The notes: generated from the sequence alone by a model not told the origin. 13,150 bases of DNA from Desulfosporosinus sp. (GCA_003513495.1 DOPM01000043.1:65178-78327), one strand, 5' to 3'; numbered from the stretch's first letter, positions 1-5,955 are shown. A program made the numbers and translations.

Positions 1-85
1 CAAAAAGGATCGTCCCCTTGTCACGCGTCCTTTCACGCCCCTCCGGCTCTCGTCATTTTTAGAGGGTGACCACTCGCAAAGCATC
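1..85. other. Upstream flank, no gene seen
   Basis: No convincing coding frame, RNA gene or strong terminator is visible here. It may be the trailing end of an intergenic region that continues outside the window. A 6-base inverted repeat (4-9 with 28-33) is too weak to call. Confidence 0.4.
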
Positions 86-114
86 GTGACATAAATGATT
101 GAATATGGTACATT
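86..114 (+). promoter_or_regulatory. Sigma-A-type promoter of the selenoprotein glutaredoxin gene
   Basis: A -35 box GTGACA (86-91, five of six consensus bases) and a -10 box TACATT (109-114) are separated by exactly 17 bases. TGG directly before the -10 gives an extended -10. The predicted transcript starts near 121, about 40 nt before the GTG start at 161. It would presumably carry the glutaredoxin-like gene and mobA together, since the gap between them is only 34 bases and holds no terminator. Confidence 0.6.
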
Positions 115-160
115 GAAGTGTAAGAGGGCTAGCCTCAGATGAGTTGAGGAGTGAAGGTTT

Positions 161-397
161 GTGAATCAAGAAGTGATTATGTATACTGTACCTCTTTGAC
201 CCTATTGCTTTCGCGCAAAGCGATTCCTTTCGGGTAAAGGAATTTTGTTTACCGAGAAAAGTATTCTTTCACCTACTAACTTTAAAGAGTTGAGAAAAAC
301 CACCGATGCTATTGGAGTTCCAGTAACAATTGTGGGGAATCGGATTCTGACCCGCTTCTCGTTCACTGAATACGAGGAGGTCTTCAAAAATTACTAA
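161..397 (+). CDS. Selenocysteine-containing glutaredoxin-like protein (UxxC), UGA at 197-199 read as Sec
   Basis: Reading through the in-frame TGA at 197-199 gives 78 residues with a complete glutaredoxin/thioredoxin-fold pattern. There is a first beta strand (EVIMYTVPL, residues 4-12) and the redox motif U13-P14-Y15-C16, where glutaredoxins normally have CPYC. The cis-proline motif GVPVTIVG follows (residues 52-59, cis-Pro 54), then a C-terminal strand and helix ending at TAA. The family makes thiol-disulfide oxidoreductases of about 75-90 residues in the cytoplasm, and selenocysteine at the first motif position is known in some anaerobes. GTG 161 is preferred: an in-frame stop lies at 152-154, and GAGGAG at 146-151 is spaced 9 nt from it. 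ATG 179 would leave only six residues before Sec. A stem-loop at 223-243 fits a bacterial SECIS. The gene lies 34 bases before mobA on the same strand and has its own promoter. The alternative is a gene inactivated by a Cys-to-stop mutation. The correctly spaced SECIS and intact flanking frames argue against that, but selB/selA/selC cannot be checked here. Confidence 0.85.
222..244 (+). promoter_or_regulatory. Candidate bacterial SECIS element
   Basis: A perfect 8-bp stem (223-230 with 236-243), extendable by a G-U pair (222/244), closes a five-base loop CGGGT (231-235). Bacterial SECIS elements sit inside the coding region just after the UGA. They have a short upper stem, a guanine among the first two loop bases and an apical loop roughly 16-37 nt from the UGA. 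Here 31 nt separate the UGA (ends 199) from the loop, and the second loop base is G. A competing hairpin (204-211 with 217-224, loop CGCGC) shares bases 222-224 but places its loop only 12 nt from the UGA. Confidence 0.75.
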
Positions 398-431
398 GTT
401 ACTGCAAAACTTTAGAAACGGCCTTCCGAAA

Positions 432-1010
432 TTGAAGGCGACTGGTATTTTGTTAGCGGGTGGAAAGAGCTCGCGAATGAAAAAAGATAAAGCTTTTTTA
501 GAGATCGATGGTCAAACTCTGGCTGAACGGAGTTTAAAGGTTCTGGATACCGTGTTTTCAGAGGTGATCATTAGCAGTAACAACCCTGAACGGTTTGCAT
601 GCTTTGAACTGCCGATTATTCAGGACGAGATTCCAGATCAAGGTCCCCTGGAAGGGCTATATCAGGGGTTAAAAGCTGCGACCTATGATGAAGTTTTCTT
701 CGTTGCCTGTGATATGCCTTTTCTAAAAATAGATCTTATTAATTATTTGTCAAAGTGGATTCCGGAATACGATGTCGTCGTCCCAAAGCTTCGATCTGGA
801 CTCCATCCGTTACATGCTTTTTATCATCGACGTTGCCTTCCCACAATAAAAAAGAACCTTGAGACAGGTCGCCTCAAGGTTATCGATTTCTATCCAAACT
901 GTTCAGTGAAGTATGTGGAGGAGTCAGAACTAGAGATCTTTTCAGATTTGATGAACGCCTTCTGTAATGTTAATACACCGAGAGACTGGGCTGATATCCA
1001 TAAAGGATAA
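432..1010 (+). CDS. mobA: Molybdenum cofactor guanylyltransferase MobA
   Basis: MobA transfers GMP from GTP to Mo-molybdopterin, making the guanine dinucleotide cofactor used by formate dehydrogenases and other DMSO-reductase-family enzymes. The 192-residue product has the nucleotidyltransferase signature LAGGKSSRM (residues 8-16), an acceptor-loop stretch DEIPDQGPLEGL (65-76) and the metal-binding Asp in ACDMPF (D94). Length is normal for the family. The start is TTG at 432, chosen because the protein then begins with the usual MKATGILLAGG. No convincing SD precedes it, so it may depend on coupling to the selenoprotein gene ending 34 bases upstream. It runs convergently toward fdhD with only 34 bases between them. 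A perfect 9-bp inverted repeat lies inside the gene at 855-881. Confidence 0.93.
   Translation: MKATGILLAGGKSSRMKKDKAFLEIDGQTLAERSLKVLDTVFSEVIISSNNPERFACFELPIIQDEIPDQGPLEGLYQGLKAATYDEVFFVACDMPFLKIDLINYLSKWIPEYDVVVPKLRSGLHPLHAFYHRRCLPTIKKNLETGRLKVIDFYPNCSVKYVEESELEIFSDLMNAFCNVNTPRDWADIHKG
855..881. repeat. Perfect 9-bp inverted repeat inside mobA
   Basis: AACCTTGAG (855-863) and CTCAAGGTT (873-881) flank a 9-base spacer. It would form a stable mRNA hairpin in the last third of mobA. It encodes ordinary MobA residues, so it may be a coincidence of codon choice or an mRNA stability or pausing element. Confidence 0.4.
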
Positions 1011-1044
1011 ACAGACTTCAACGTCAACGCAGTACATTCTTAGC

Positions 1045-1830
1045 TTAGCAAAGGATCCGTTCAGGACAGGTATAAATATTTAAGCGTTGTTCCCTTGCAA
1101 ACCCTATAACAGTAATATTCAAAGCCGTCGCTTGAGATAAGGCCATATCCGTTGGTGCTCCGCGGGCAATGAGGATGGGGACCTTCATTTTGGCAACCTT
1201 AAGCAGGATTTCCGAGGAAACTCGACCGCTGAAAAAAATCACATGGTTTTCGAGATTTAACTTAGTGCGAAAGGCTTCACCGCTGAGCTTATCAAAGACA
1301 TTGTGCCTGCCAATATCATAGCTTGTTAGGAGTACATTGCCTTCATGGCCAACTCCACCACTGTGTATTCCACCGGTTTCTTGAAAAAGTGGTAGATAGG
1401 ATTGCAAAAACTTAGCATAATCATAGGCTTCTTGGATAGGAATGTTATAGGTTGATGTAAGCGGTTTAACCATTAGTGCATCATTGGCAAAACAAAAGGA
1501 TGCTCTGCTTTTACCACAACAAGCGGATACAAAGCGCTTGCTCATAAGTTCTTTTTGCAAGACGCAGGGCTTGCCTTCGACCCAAACCATGTGGTCTGAA
1601 GGATCGTGGCGAATCTCGTAAACGTCTTCCGGTATTCGGATGAATCCTTCGCTGAATAAAAACCCAAGTGTAAGTTCCTCAGTTTGAGAAGGAGAACACA
1701 AGAGCGTGGCAATTTCTTCCCGGTTGTAGTGAATGGTTAATGGCACTTCTCGGACTACAGTGTCTTTCACCCATTCTAGTAATGCCCCATTAGCTTTTAG
1801 AATTGAATGAGTAACGGTTTCGTTTGGCAT
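1045..1830 (-). CDS. fdhD: Formate dehydrogenase accessory sulfurtransferase FdhD
   Basis: FdhD passes sulfur from the cysteine desulfurase to the Mo-bisMGD cofactor and is needed for formate dehydrogenase activity. The 261-residue product carries the family block SYDIGRHNVFDKL with a following FFSGRVSSEIL, the RGAPTD motif and a C-terminal region typical of FdhD. Where E. coli FdhD has its conserved CxxC loop, this protein has adjacent cysteines SACCGKS (C104, C105), with a further C113. The start is ATG at 1830, because AAGGAGGT (1842-1835 on this strand) sits just before it; a start 13 codons further upstream at 1869 would place this SD inside the gene. It points away from moaA and toward mobA. 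Its presence implies that the host makes a molybdenum- or tungsten-dependent formate dehydrogenase, which is not in the window. Confidence 0.93.
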   Translation of the reverse strand: MPNETVTHSILKANGALLEWVKDTVVREVPLTIHYNREEIATLLCSPSQTEELTLGFLFSEGFIRIPEDVYEIRHDPSDHMVWVEGKPCVLQKELMSKRFVSACCGKSRASFCFANDALMVKPLTSTYNIPIQEAYDYAKFLQSYLPLFQETGGIHSGGVGHEGNVLLTSYDIGRHNVFDKLSGEAFRTKLNLENHVIFFSGRVSSEILLKVAKMKVPILIARGAPTDMALSQATALNITVIGFAREQRLNIYTCPERILC

Positions 1831-1855
1831 TATTACCTCCTTGGACCTTACCTTT

Positions 1856-1861
1856 ATTATA
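1856..1861 (-). promoter_or_regulatory. Possible -10 box of fdhD
   Basis: On the minus strand this reads TATAAT exactly, 25 bases before the ATG at 1830. No good -35 match is found at 16-18 bases, and the surroundings are very A+T rich, so this is only a candidate. Confidence 0.35.
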
Positions 1862-1998
1862 GTGTACAATATTTTTGAAAAAAGCTAAATCATTTTTTTA
1901 ATAAAAAGTAAAAAATGTAATATATTAATTAAAAGGGATTTCGATAACTTATCGCGAATTACCTAATGTAGAGTTAACAGATTTTAAAACTAAATGTA

Positions 1999-2115
1999 CT
2001 GCTCCGAAGCTGGATTACCTAAAGCAGAGGCTATGGTGACCAGACAAGTGCTTAAGCACTCGGGTATTATAGGAAACTGTAATATCTCCTGCTGGAAAGG
2101 AGTCTGTCGACAGGT
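1999..2115 (+). ncRNA. Structured moaA leader: candidate molybdenum/tungsten cofactor riboswitch aptamer
   Basis: The 5' leader of moaA folds by eye into a compact multi-helix junction. A closing helix pairs 2041-2045 (CAGAC) with 2102-2106 (GTCTG). Inside lie three hairpins: 2047-2051/2056-2060; 2062-2072/2077-2087, capped by a G-C-closed GAAA tetraloop at 2073-2076; and 2087-2090/2098-2101. Outer pairings such as 1999-2003/2023-2027 and 2017-2020/2112-2115 are possible. A terminator follows directly. Moco-sensing RNAs are known upstream of moaA in Clostridia and feature a GNRA tetraloop with its receptor, so the location and fold suggest that class. I could not match the primary consensus from memory. 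A 66-codon open frame over this segment shows no protein features. Confidence 0.6.
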
Positions 2116-2126
2116 GGAATATAGTT

Positions 2127-2157
2127 CCCCGGTTGTTTACAGACCGCGGGTTTTTTT
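2127..2157 (+). terminator. Leader terminator (attenuator) upstream of moaA
   Basis: CCCCGGT (2127-2133) pairs with ACCG-C-GGG (2143-2150, one bulged C at 2147), followed by seven T residues (2151-2157). It lies between the structured leader and the moaA start at 2194. Bases 2139-2144 (ACAGAC) can instead pair with 2102-2107 (GTCTGT), which would block this stem. Those same leader bases close the aptamer-like junction by pairing with 2041-2045. This is the usual layout of a transcription-attenuating riboswitch that is OFF when ligand is bound. Confidence 0.7.
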
Positions 2158-2193
2158 GTGTTCAAAAATTAAATCTAAGAAAGGGGAGACGTA

Positions 2194-3165
2194 ATGCAAG
2201 ATCAATTTCTTAGGCGAATTGACTATCTTAGAATTTCGGTGACAGATCGCTGCAATCTACGTTGCAGATATTGTATGCCTGATGAAGGGATACAATGGAT
2301 GCCCCATGATTTTATTCTTTCCTTTGAAGAAATACTAAGGTTAATGAGGATAAGTACAGAATTGGGATTTCGGCGGTTTCGTATTACTGGAGGAGAACCC
2401 TTAGTGCGCACCGATATTTTGGACTTTCTGCGAGAGGGTGCTCAAATTCCGGGAGTAGAGGATCTCATGCTCACTACCAACGGTTTGTTACTTCCGGAAA
2501 TGGCCTTTGATCTAAAGGCCGCTGGAGTTCAGCGTGTTAATATAAGCTTAGATACTATGGATCGAACACGTTTTTCTGAGAATACCCGCGGAGGGGATGT
2601 CTCGAAAGTGATTCAGGGAATTTTTCGGTCACTAGAGGCTGGACTAAATCCAGTTAAAATTAATGTAGTTGTTGTTCGTGGGTTTAATACGGACGAGTTG
2701 CCCAGCTTTCTAAAGCTCGCTAAGCAATATCCGCTCCATGTTCGATTCATTGAGCTTATGCCGATTGGGGTCAGTTCAGAGCACCGGTCGGATTTTGTTT
2801 CAATTAAAGAAATGAAAGAGTTATTAGAACTCGATGAAGACGTACCTACCCAGGATATTCTCGGCGGAGGTCCAGCAGAATACTATCGCCCTAGCGGCTA
2901 TAAAGGAAGTATCGGTTTTATCAGCGCGCTAAGTCGCCATTTTTGTAATACTTGCAATCGGGTGCGTTTAACGGCTGATGGTAAACTGCGACCATGTCTG
3001 CACAGTAAACACGAAGTTGATTTACGTGAGGTTCTACGTTCAGGCAGTACTGATCACGATATTCTGAAAGTATTTGCCCAGGCAGTTTGGCATAAACCTG
3101 CTGAGCATCATATGAACAATGAGGCTTGGCAAGATACACGTATAATGTCTCAGATCGGAGGGTAA
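2194..3165 (+). CDS. moaA: GTP 3',8-cyclase MoaA (radical SAM)
   Basis: MoaA performs the first step of molybdopterin synthesis, rearranging GTP to 3',8-cyclo-GTP with S-adenosylmethionine. The 323-residue protein has the radical-SAM cluster motif CxxxCxxC (C20, C24, C27), the SAM-binding GGEP (residues 66-69) and the second, substrate-binding 4Fe-4S motif (C251, C254, C268). It ends in the conserved Gly-Gly tail. The ATG at 2194 follows a clear SD, AAGGGGAG (2181-2188). It heads the moaA-moaC run and lies directly behind the attenuator leader. Its 3' end contains the SD of moaC. Confidence 0.96.
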   Translation: MQDQFLRRIDYLRISVTDRCNLRCRYCMPDEGIQWMPHDFILSFEEILRLMRISTELGFRRFRITGGEPLVRTDILDFLREGAQIPGVEDLMLTTNGLLLPEMAFDLKAAGVQRVNISLDTMDRTRFSENTRGGDVSKVIQGIFRSLEAGLNPVKINVVVVRGFNTDELPSFLKLAKQYPLHVRFIELMPIGVSSEHRSDFVSIKEMKELLELDEDVPTQDILGGGPAEYYRPSGYKGSIGFISALSRHFCNTCNRVRLTADGKLRPCLHSKHEVDLREVLRSGSTDHDILKVFAQAVWHKPAEHHMNNEAWQDTRIMSQIGG

Positions 3166-3170
3166 AGCAA

Positions 3171-3638
3171 ATGGATTTAACGCATTTTGACGAAGAAGGA
3201 CGCGCACGAATGGTCGATGTTAGCGATAAGGAAGAAACGGCACGGGTTGCTATTGCCCAGGGTAAAGTTTTGATGAAACCAGAGACGTTGGAAAGGATTC
3301 GTTCCGGGCAGATTGCCAAAGGAGATGTTTTGTCAGTAGCCCAGGTTGCTGGAATTATGGCGGCAAAGCAGACATCACAGTTGATCCCTATGTGTCATCC
3401 TTTAGCAATTACAGGTGCTAAGCTGAGTTTTAAATTGGTGGAACCGGGGGAGATAGATATTGAGGCTAATGTTAAGGTCCACGGCAAAACTGGCGTGGAA
3501 ATGGAAGCATTGACGGCAGTTAGTGTCGCAGCCTTGACCATTTACGATATGTGTAAAGCAATTGATAAGACCATGACGATTGGGGATATTTATCTGGTTG
3601 AAAAGCTGGGCGGAAAAAGCGGGCATTTTGTCCGATGA
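3171..3638 (+). CDS. moaC: Cyclic pyranopterin monophosphate synthase MoaC
   Basis: MoaC converts 3',8-cyclo-GTP from MoaA into cyclic pyranopterin monophosphate. The 155-residue product shows the family signatures: the IPMCHPLAITG block (MCHP at residues 74-77), GKTGVEMEALTAVS (106-119) and YDMCKAIDK with active-site Asp126 and Lys129, plus a Lys50 counterpart. It ends with the typical KSGHF tail. The ATG at 3171 lies five bases past the moaA stop and is preceded by GGAGGG (3157-3162) inside the end of moaA. A longer in-frame reading from 3126 would overlap moaA by 40 bases and lacks family support. Translation is probably coupled to moaA. Confidence 0.96.
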   Translation: MDLTHFDEEGRARMVDVSDKEETARVAIAQGKVLMKPETLERIRSGQIAKGDVLSVAQVAGIMAAKQTSQLIPMCHPLAITGAKLSFKLVEPGEIDIEANVKVHGKTGVEMEALTAVSVAALTIYDMCKAIDKTMTIGDIYLVEKLGGKSGHFVR

Positions 3639-3764
3639 CTAACTACCACTAGGCATTATAAGAAGGAAAGTAAGTGGCAGTAAGTCCCTGGATAAGTTCG
3701 ACTAGACATTTCTGAAGCGGGGCTTCAATTAAAAAATAGAATGGCATGAAAGAGGTATATTAAT
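3639..3764 (+). other. Intergenic gap within the Moco cluster
   Basis: These 126 bases separate moaC from the MOSC gene. A short hairpin (3713-3718 with 3722-3727) is followed by an A-rich, not T-rich, tract, so it is a poor terminator. No clear promoter is visible. AGAGG (3751-3755) serves as SD for the next gene. Transcription from moaC could continue through. Confidence 0.45.
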
Positions 3765-4199
3765 ATGGGGAAAATAGTAGCTGTTTGCACAAGTGAACGA
3801 AAAGGAATGCGTAAAAAGAATGTTGGTGAAGGGGTTCTCAAGGTGGGCTTTGGTCTGGAAGGAGATGCCCATGGCGGAGACTGGCATCGCATGGTTAGTT
3901 TGCTAGCGATGGAGAGTATTAAGACGATGCAAGACAAAGGATTGAAGGTAGTGCCAGGGGATTTTGCGGAGAACTTGACGACAGAAGGATTAGAATTATT
4001 TACTCTCCCGATTGGAACAAAGCTGAAAATTGGGGCTACTAGTATCGGGGAAGTGACTCAAATTGGTAAAGAATGCCATACAAAATGTGCGATTTACCAT
4101 CAGGCGGGAGATTGTGTCATGCCGAAAGAGGGAATTTTTATTCGTTTACTGGAAGGCGGAGTCGTTCGAGTTGGAGATGATATAGAGGTGATTGATTGA
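3765..4199 (+). CDS. MOSC domain-containing protein
   Basis: The 144-residue protein is a single MOSC domain, the beta-barrel found at the C-terminus of Moco sulfurases and in stand-alone proteins linked to molybdenum or sulfur-carrier metabolism. Visible are an N-terminal strand, the VGFGLEGDAH turn (residues 27-36), the GDFAENLTTEGL segment (65-76) and the Cys-rich signature GKECHTKCAIYHQAGDC (C104, C108, C117). These are characteristic of the small MOSC proteins encoded with mogA/moaB in Clostridia. C104 is a plausible sulfur carrier. Its exact function is not established. The start is ATG 3765 with AGAGG upstream. Its stop overlaps the start of the next gene (TGATG), implying translational coupling and a shared role in late cofactor steps. 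Confidence 0.9.
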   Translation: MGKIVAVCTSERKGMRKKNVGEGVLKVGFGLEGDAHGGDWHRMVSLLAMESIKTMQDKGLKVVPGDFAENLTTEGLELFTLPIGTKLKIGATSIGEVTQIGKECHTKCAIYHQAGDCVMPKEGIFIRLLEGGVVRVGDDIEVID

Positions 4200-4702
4200 T
4201 GCTTCGCGTAGGAGTTATTACGGCAAGTGATAAGGGTTCACGCGGTGAAAGGGAGGATCTATCCGGTCCAACCCTTGCCAAGCTGGTTGAAGAAATTGAC
4301 GGTCAGGTTGTGGAGTATGTGGTACTCCCTGACGACCAAGAATCCCTAGAGAAAACTATGCGACTTTGGGCTGATGAACTGAACCTAGATCTAATCTTGA
4401 CGACGGGTGGGACTGGCTTTTCATTGCGAGATGTGACACCCGAGGCAACCCTAGCTGTAGCAGATCGTATGGTTCCGGGTATTGCTGAAGTGATGAGGAT
4501 GGAAAGCCTTAAAGTAACTCCCAAGGCCATGTTAAGCAGAGCGGTGGCAGTCCTAAGAAAGCGAACCCTAATCATAAATATGCCAGGTAGTGTTAAAGCA
4601 GTTCGGGAATGCTTTGCAGCAATTGCTCCGGCAATCCCCCATGGAATTCAGATTCTTAAAGGGGAAGCAAGTGAATGTGGTTCAACACTTCAGCATCCGT
4701 AA
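4199..4702 (+). CDS. mogA: Molybdopterin adenylyltransferase, MogA/MoaB family
   Basis: This enzyme activates molybdopterin by adenylylation before metal insertion. The 167-residue product carries the MoCF_biosynth fold: VGVITASDKGSRGEREDLSGP (residues 4-24), the nucleotide/pterin-binding TTGGTG (68-73) followed by DVTPEA (78-83), and a conserved INMPGSVKA segment near the C-terminus. MogA and MoaB are close paralogues, so the symbol is a best guess; DVTPEA fits both. The ATG at 4199 shares a base with the MOSC stop and has AGAGGTG (4184-4190) as SD. A TTG one codon earlier is possible but less likely. It is the last gene of the Moco cluster, with a terminator about 15 bases after the stop. 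Confidence 0.93.
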   Translation: MLRVGVITASDKGSRGEREDLSGPTLAKLVEEIDGQVVEYVVLPDDQESLEKTMRLWADELNLDLILTTGGTGFSLRDVTPEATLAVADRMVPGIAEVMRMESLKVTPKAMLSRAVAVLRKRTLIINMPGSVKAVRECFAAIAPAIPHGIQILKGEASECGSTLQHP

Positions 4703-4716
4703 TCACCGGAATGATG

Positions 4717-4748
4717 AAAGAGAGATTGGCAATTGCCGATCTCTCTTT
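4717..4748 (+). terminator. Rho-independent terminator after mogA
   Basis: A 14-bp stem with one G-U pair (4717-4730 with 4735-4748, core AGAGAGATTGGC) and an AATT loop (4731-4734) lies just past mogA. The T tract is contained in the 3' arm and its short extension. It marks the end of the moaA-moaC-MOSC-mogA transcription unit. Confidence 0.8.
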
Positions 4749-4935
4749 CTAACAATAAGCGTGTAGAGTTAAATTTTTGCTACCACAGGGTCAAGGGAAT
4801 TAGAGTTATTACAATTCGGTGGCGGTTGCTGATTCTCCTTTCTCCTTAGCCTGAAATAATTATCTTAAAATTACTGTTCTAAAAGGGGTTTAAGTTCATG
4901 GCTTGTCACGTCTGTCCATAATCTTACGTAGAATA

Positions 4936-4944
4936 TGGTATATT
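4936..4944 (+). promoter_or_regulatory. Extended -10 promoter of the NYN-domain gene
   Basis: TGG-TATATT forms an extended -10 (TGnTATAAT-like), 24 bases before the TTG start. No good -35 is seen at 16-18 bases. The surrounding 14 bases (4931-4944) differ at one position from 101-114 in front of the selenoprotein gene. Confidence 0.45.
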
Positions 4945-4967
4945 AGTGGCTTGTGAGGTGAACAGTA

Positions 4968-5795
4968 TTGAAAGCCATAGCGTTTGTGGACTACGAGAAT
5001 ATTTGGACCAGTTTATTAGAGCGTGGGTACGAATTAAAGCCCGAGCAGTTGGTAAGGTTTTTGCATCTCTATACAGAACGATCTAATGTAGAATTATTAG
5101 CTATCTATCTTTACGCTAACTTTGACCGTGAAGAGTTCTGGAGAACTCAAACTACCTTCGAGAAAACGAACGTCTTTACCCGACATGTATTTGGAAAAAA
5201 TAATTATGCTAGTACAGAACTTCGCCGAAATGCTGCAGATCTAGAATTGATGCTCGAAGCTCAGGAAATCTTGCTAACCAGAGCCTCAACCTTCGATGTG
5301 TTTTTATTGCTTACAGGGGATGGAGATTTTCTTTCGTTACTAAGAAAAGTAAGAGCCTGGGGAAAAGACGTCAAGGTGATTGGGGTATCTGGAAGCATTA
5401 ATCATTCACTACACCCTTATAGTGAAGAGGAAGATAATCTTTTACAATGGATTCTCCACGAAAAAAAAGAAGTAGAGTATCATCCTGAAGGGGACTTAGA
5501 ACAAGCAATTCAGATTTTAGGGACACTCCAAATTCGTTTACCCTATGTTGCATCAACAAAGGCTAGGGCAACATTGACCGAATTTCTGGGATGTTCTACT
5601 TTACAAGCTAAGGAATTTATTAGGTTTGCTCTGAAAGAAGATATCCTAACTGAGAAGGAGCATGCCGACCCGAATTTAAAAATTGGTAAGACTAAAATAT
5701 ACCTTCTTAATTTAAAAAATCTTCAAGTTCAAAAGGCTTTAGGGAGTCTTTATGAGGAAGTTTCACAACGACAAATAAAATTGATTTCAGAATGA
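4968..5795 (+). CDS. NYN (PIN-like) domain protein with C-terminal helical/winged-helix-like region
   Basis: Residues 1-150 resemble a NYN/LabA-type (DUF88) domain, a PIN-like fold of metal-dependent RNases. There is an Asp in the first strand (AFVDYEN, D8), then an acidic helix (NAADLELMLEAQ, D91), then TGDGDFLSLLRKVRAWGKDVKVIGV with D118 and D120. These four acids would form the metal site. Residues 175-275 (from GDLEQAIQ onward) are predicted by eye to be mostly helical with a final beta pair (KIGKTKIYLLN). This is reminiscent of a LOTUS/OST-HTH or winged-helix nucleic-acid module, but I cannot assign it firmly. The start is TTG at 4968 with SD TGAGGTG (4954-4960). It stands alone between the Moco cluster terminator and groESL, so the neighbours give no clue to its substrate. 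Confidence 0.85.
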   Translation: MKAIAFVDYENIWTSLLERGYELKPEQLVRFLHLYTERSNVELLAIYLYANFDREEFWRTQTTFEKTNVFTRHVFGKNNYASTELRRNAADLELMLEAQEILLTRASTFDVFLLLTGDGDFLSLLRKVRAWGKDVKVIGVSGSINHSLHPYSEEEDNLLQWILHEKKEVEYHPEGDLEQAIQILGTLQIRLPYVASTKARATLTEFLGCSTLQAKEFIRFALKEDILTEKEHADPNLKIGKTKIYLLNLKNLQVQKALGSLYEEVSQRQIKLISE

Positions 5796-5832
5796 AACCA
5801 TGCATAGAAGGCAGTTAATCTGGCAATTATAG

Positions 5833-5955
5833 TGTTTAGACGATATGGAGATGCGCTTGGGGAGAGGGGGTTCAGTATATTTAATATCTAATGGACGAAA
5901 TATTGAGAAAACGATTGATTTTTACAGTAAATACGGCTTAAACCCCTGTATTTAA
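5833..5955 (+). pseudogene. Possible remnant of a GNAT acetyltransferase C-terminus
   Basis: An open stretch ends at TAA 5953-5955. From ATG 5845 it encodes 36 residues, including VYLISNGRNIEKTIDFYSKY then GL. The pattern V-Y-L-x-x-N-x-x-x-x-x-A/T-x-x-F-Y-x-K-x-G is typical of the last third of GNAT N-acetyltransferases, and a VOC-family tail is another option. The upstream domains are absent and a stop lies at 5830-5832, so it would be a decayed fragment. It has no SD and overlaps inverted repeats ahead of groES. A chance open frame cannot be excluded. Confidence 0.3.

Noticed and set aside
204..224. Alternative SECIS hairpin (8-bp stem, loop CGCGC)
   Set aside because: Its loop is only 12 nt after the UGA, nearer than usual for bacterial SECIS, and it contains wobble pairing; the perfect stem at 223-243 fits better.
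202..387. Minus-strand open frame of 61 codons
   Set aside because: It lies wholly antisense to the selenoprotein glutaredoxin frame, has no protein features and is best explained as its shadow.
1942..1954. Palindrome CGATAA-C-TTATCG as a ModE-type molybdate operator
   Set aside because: It is short and does not match the ModE consensus closely; no paired half sites of the right length are seen.
1994..2194. 66-codon open frame as a leader peptide or protein
   Set aside because: It runs through the structured leader and terminator, has no SD and no protein-like pattern, and is better explained as non-coding RNA.
3713..3727. Hairpin after moaC as a terminator
   Set aside because: The stem is 6 bp and is followed by an A-rich, not T-rich, tract.
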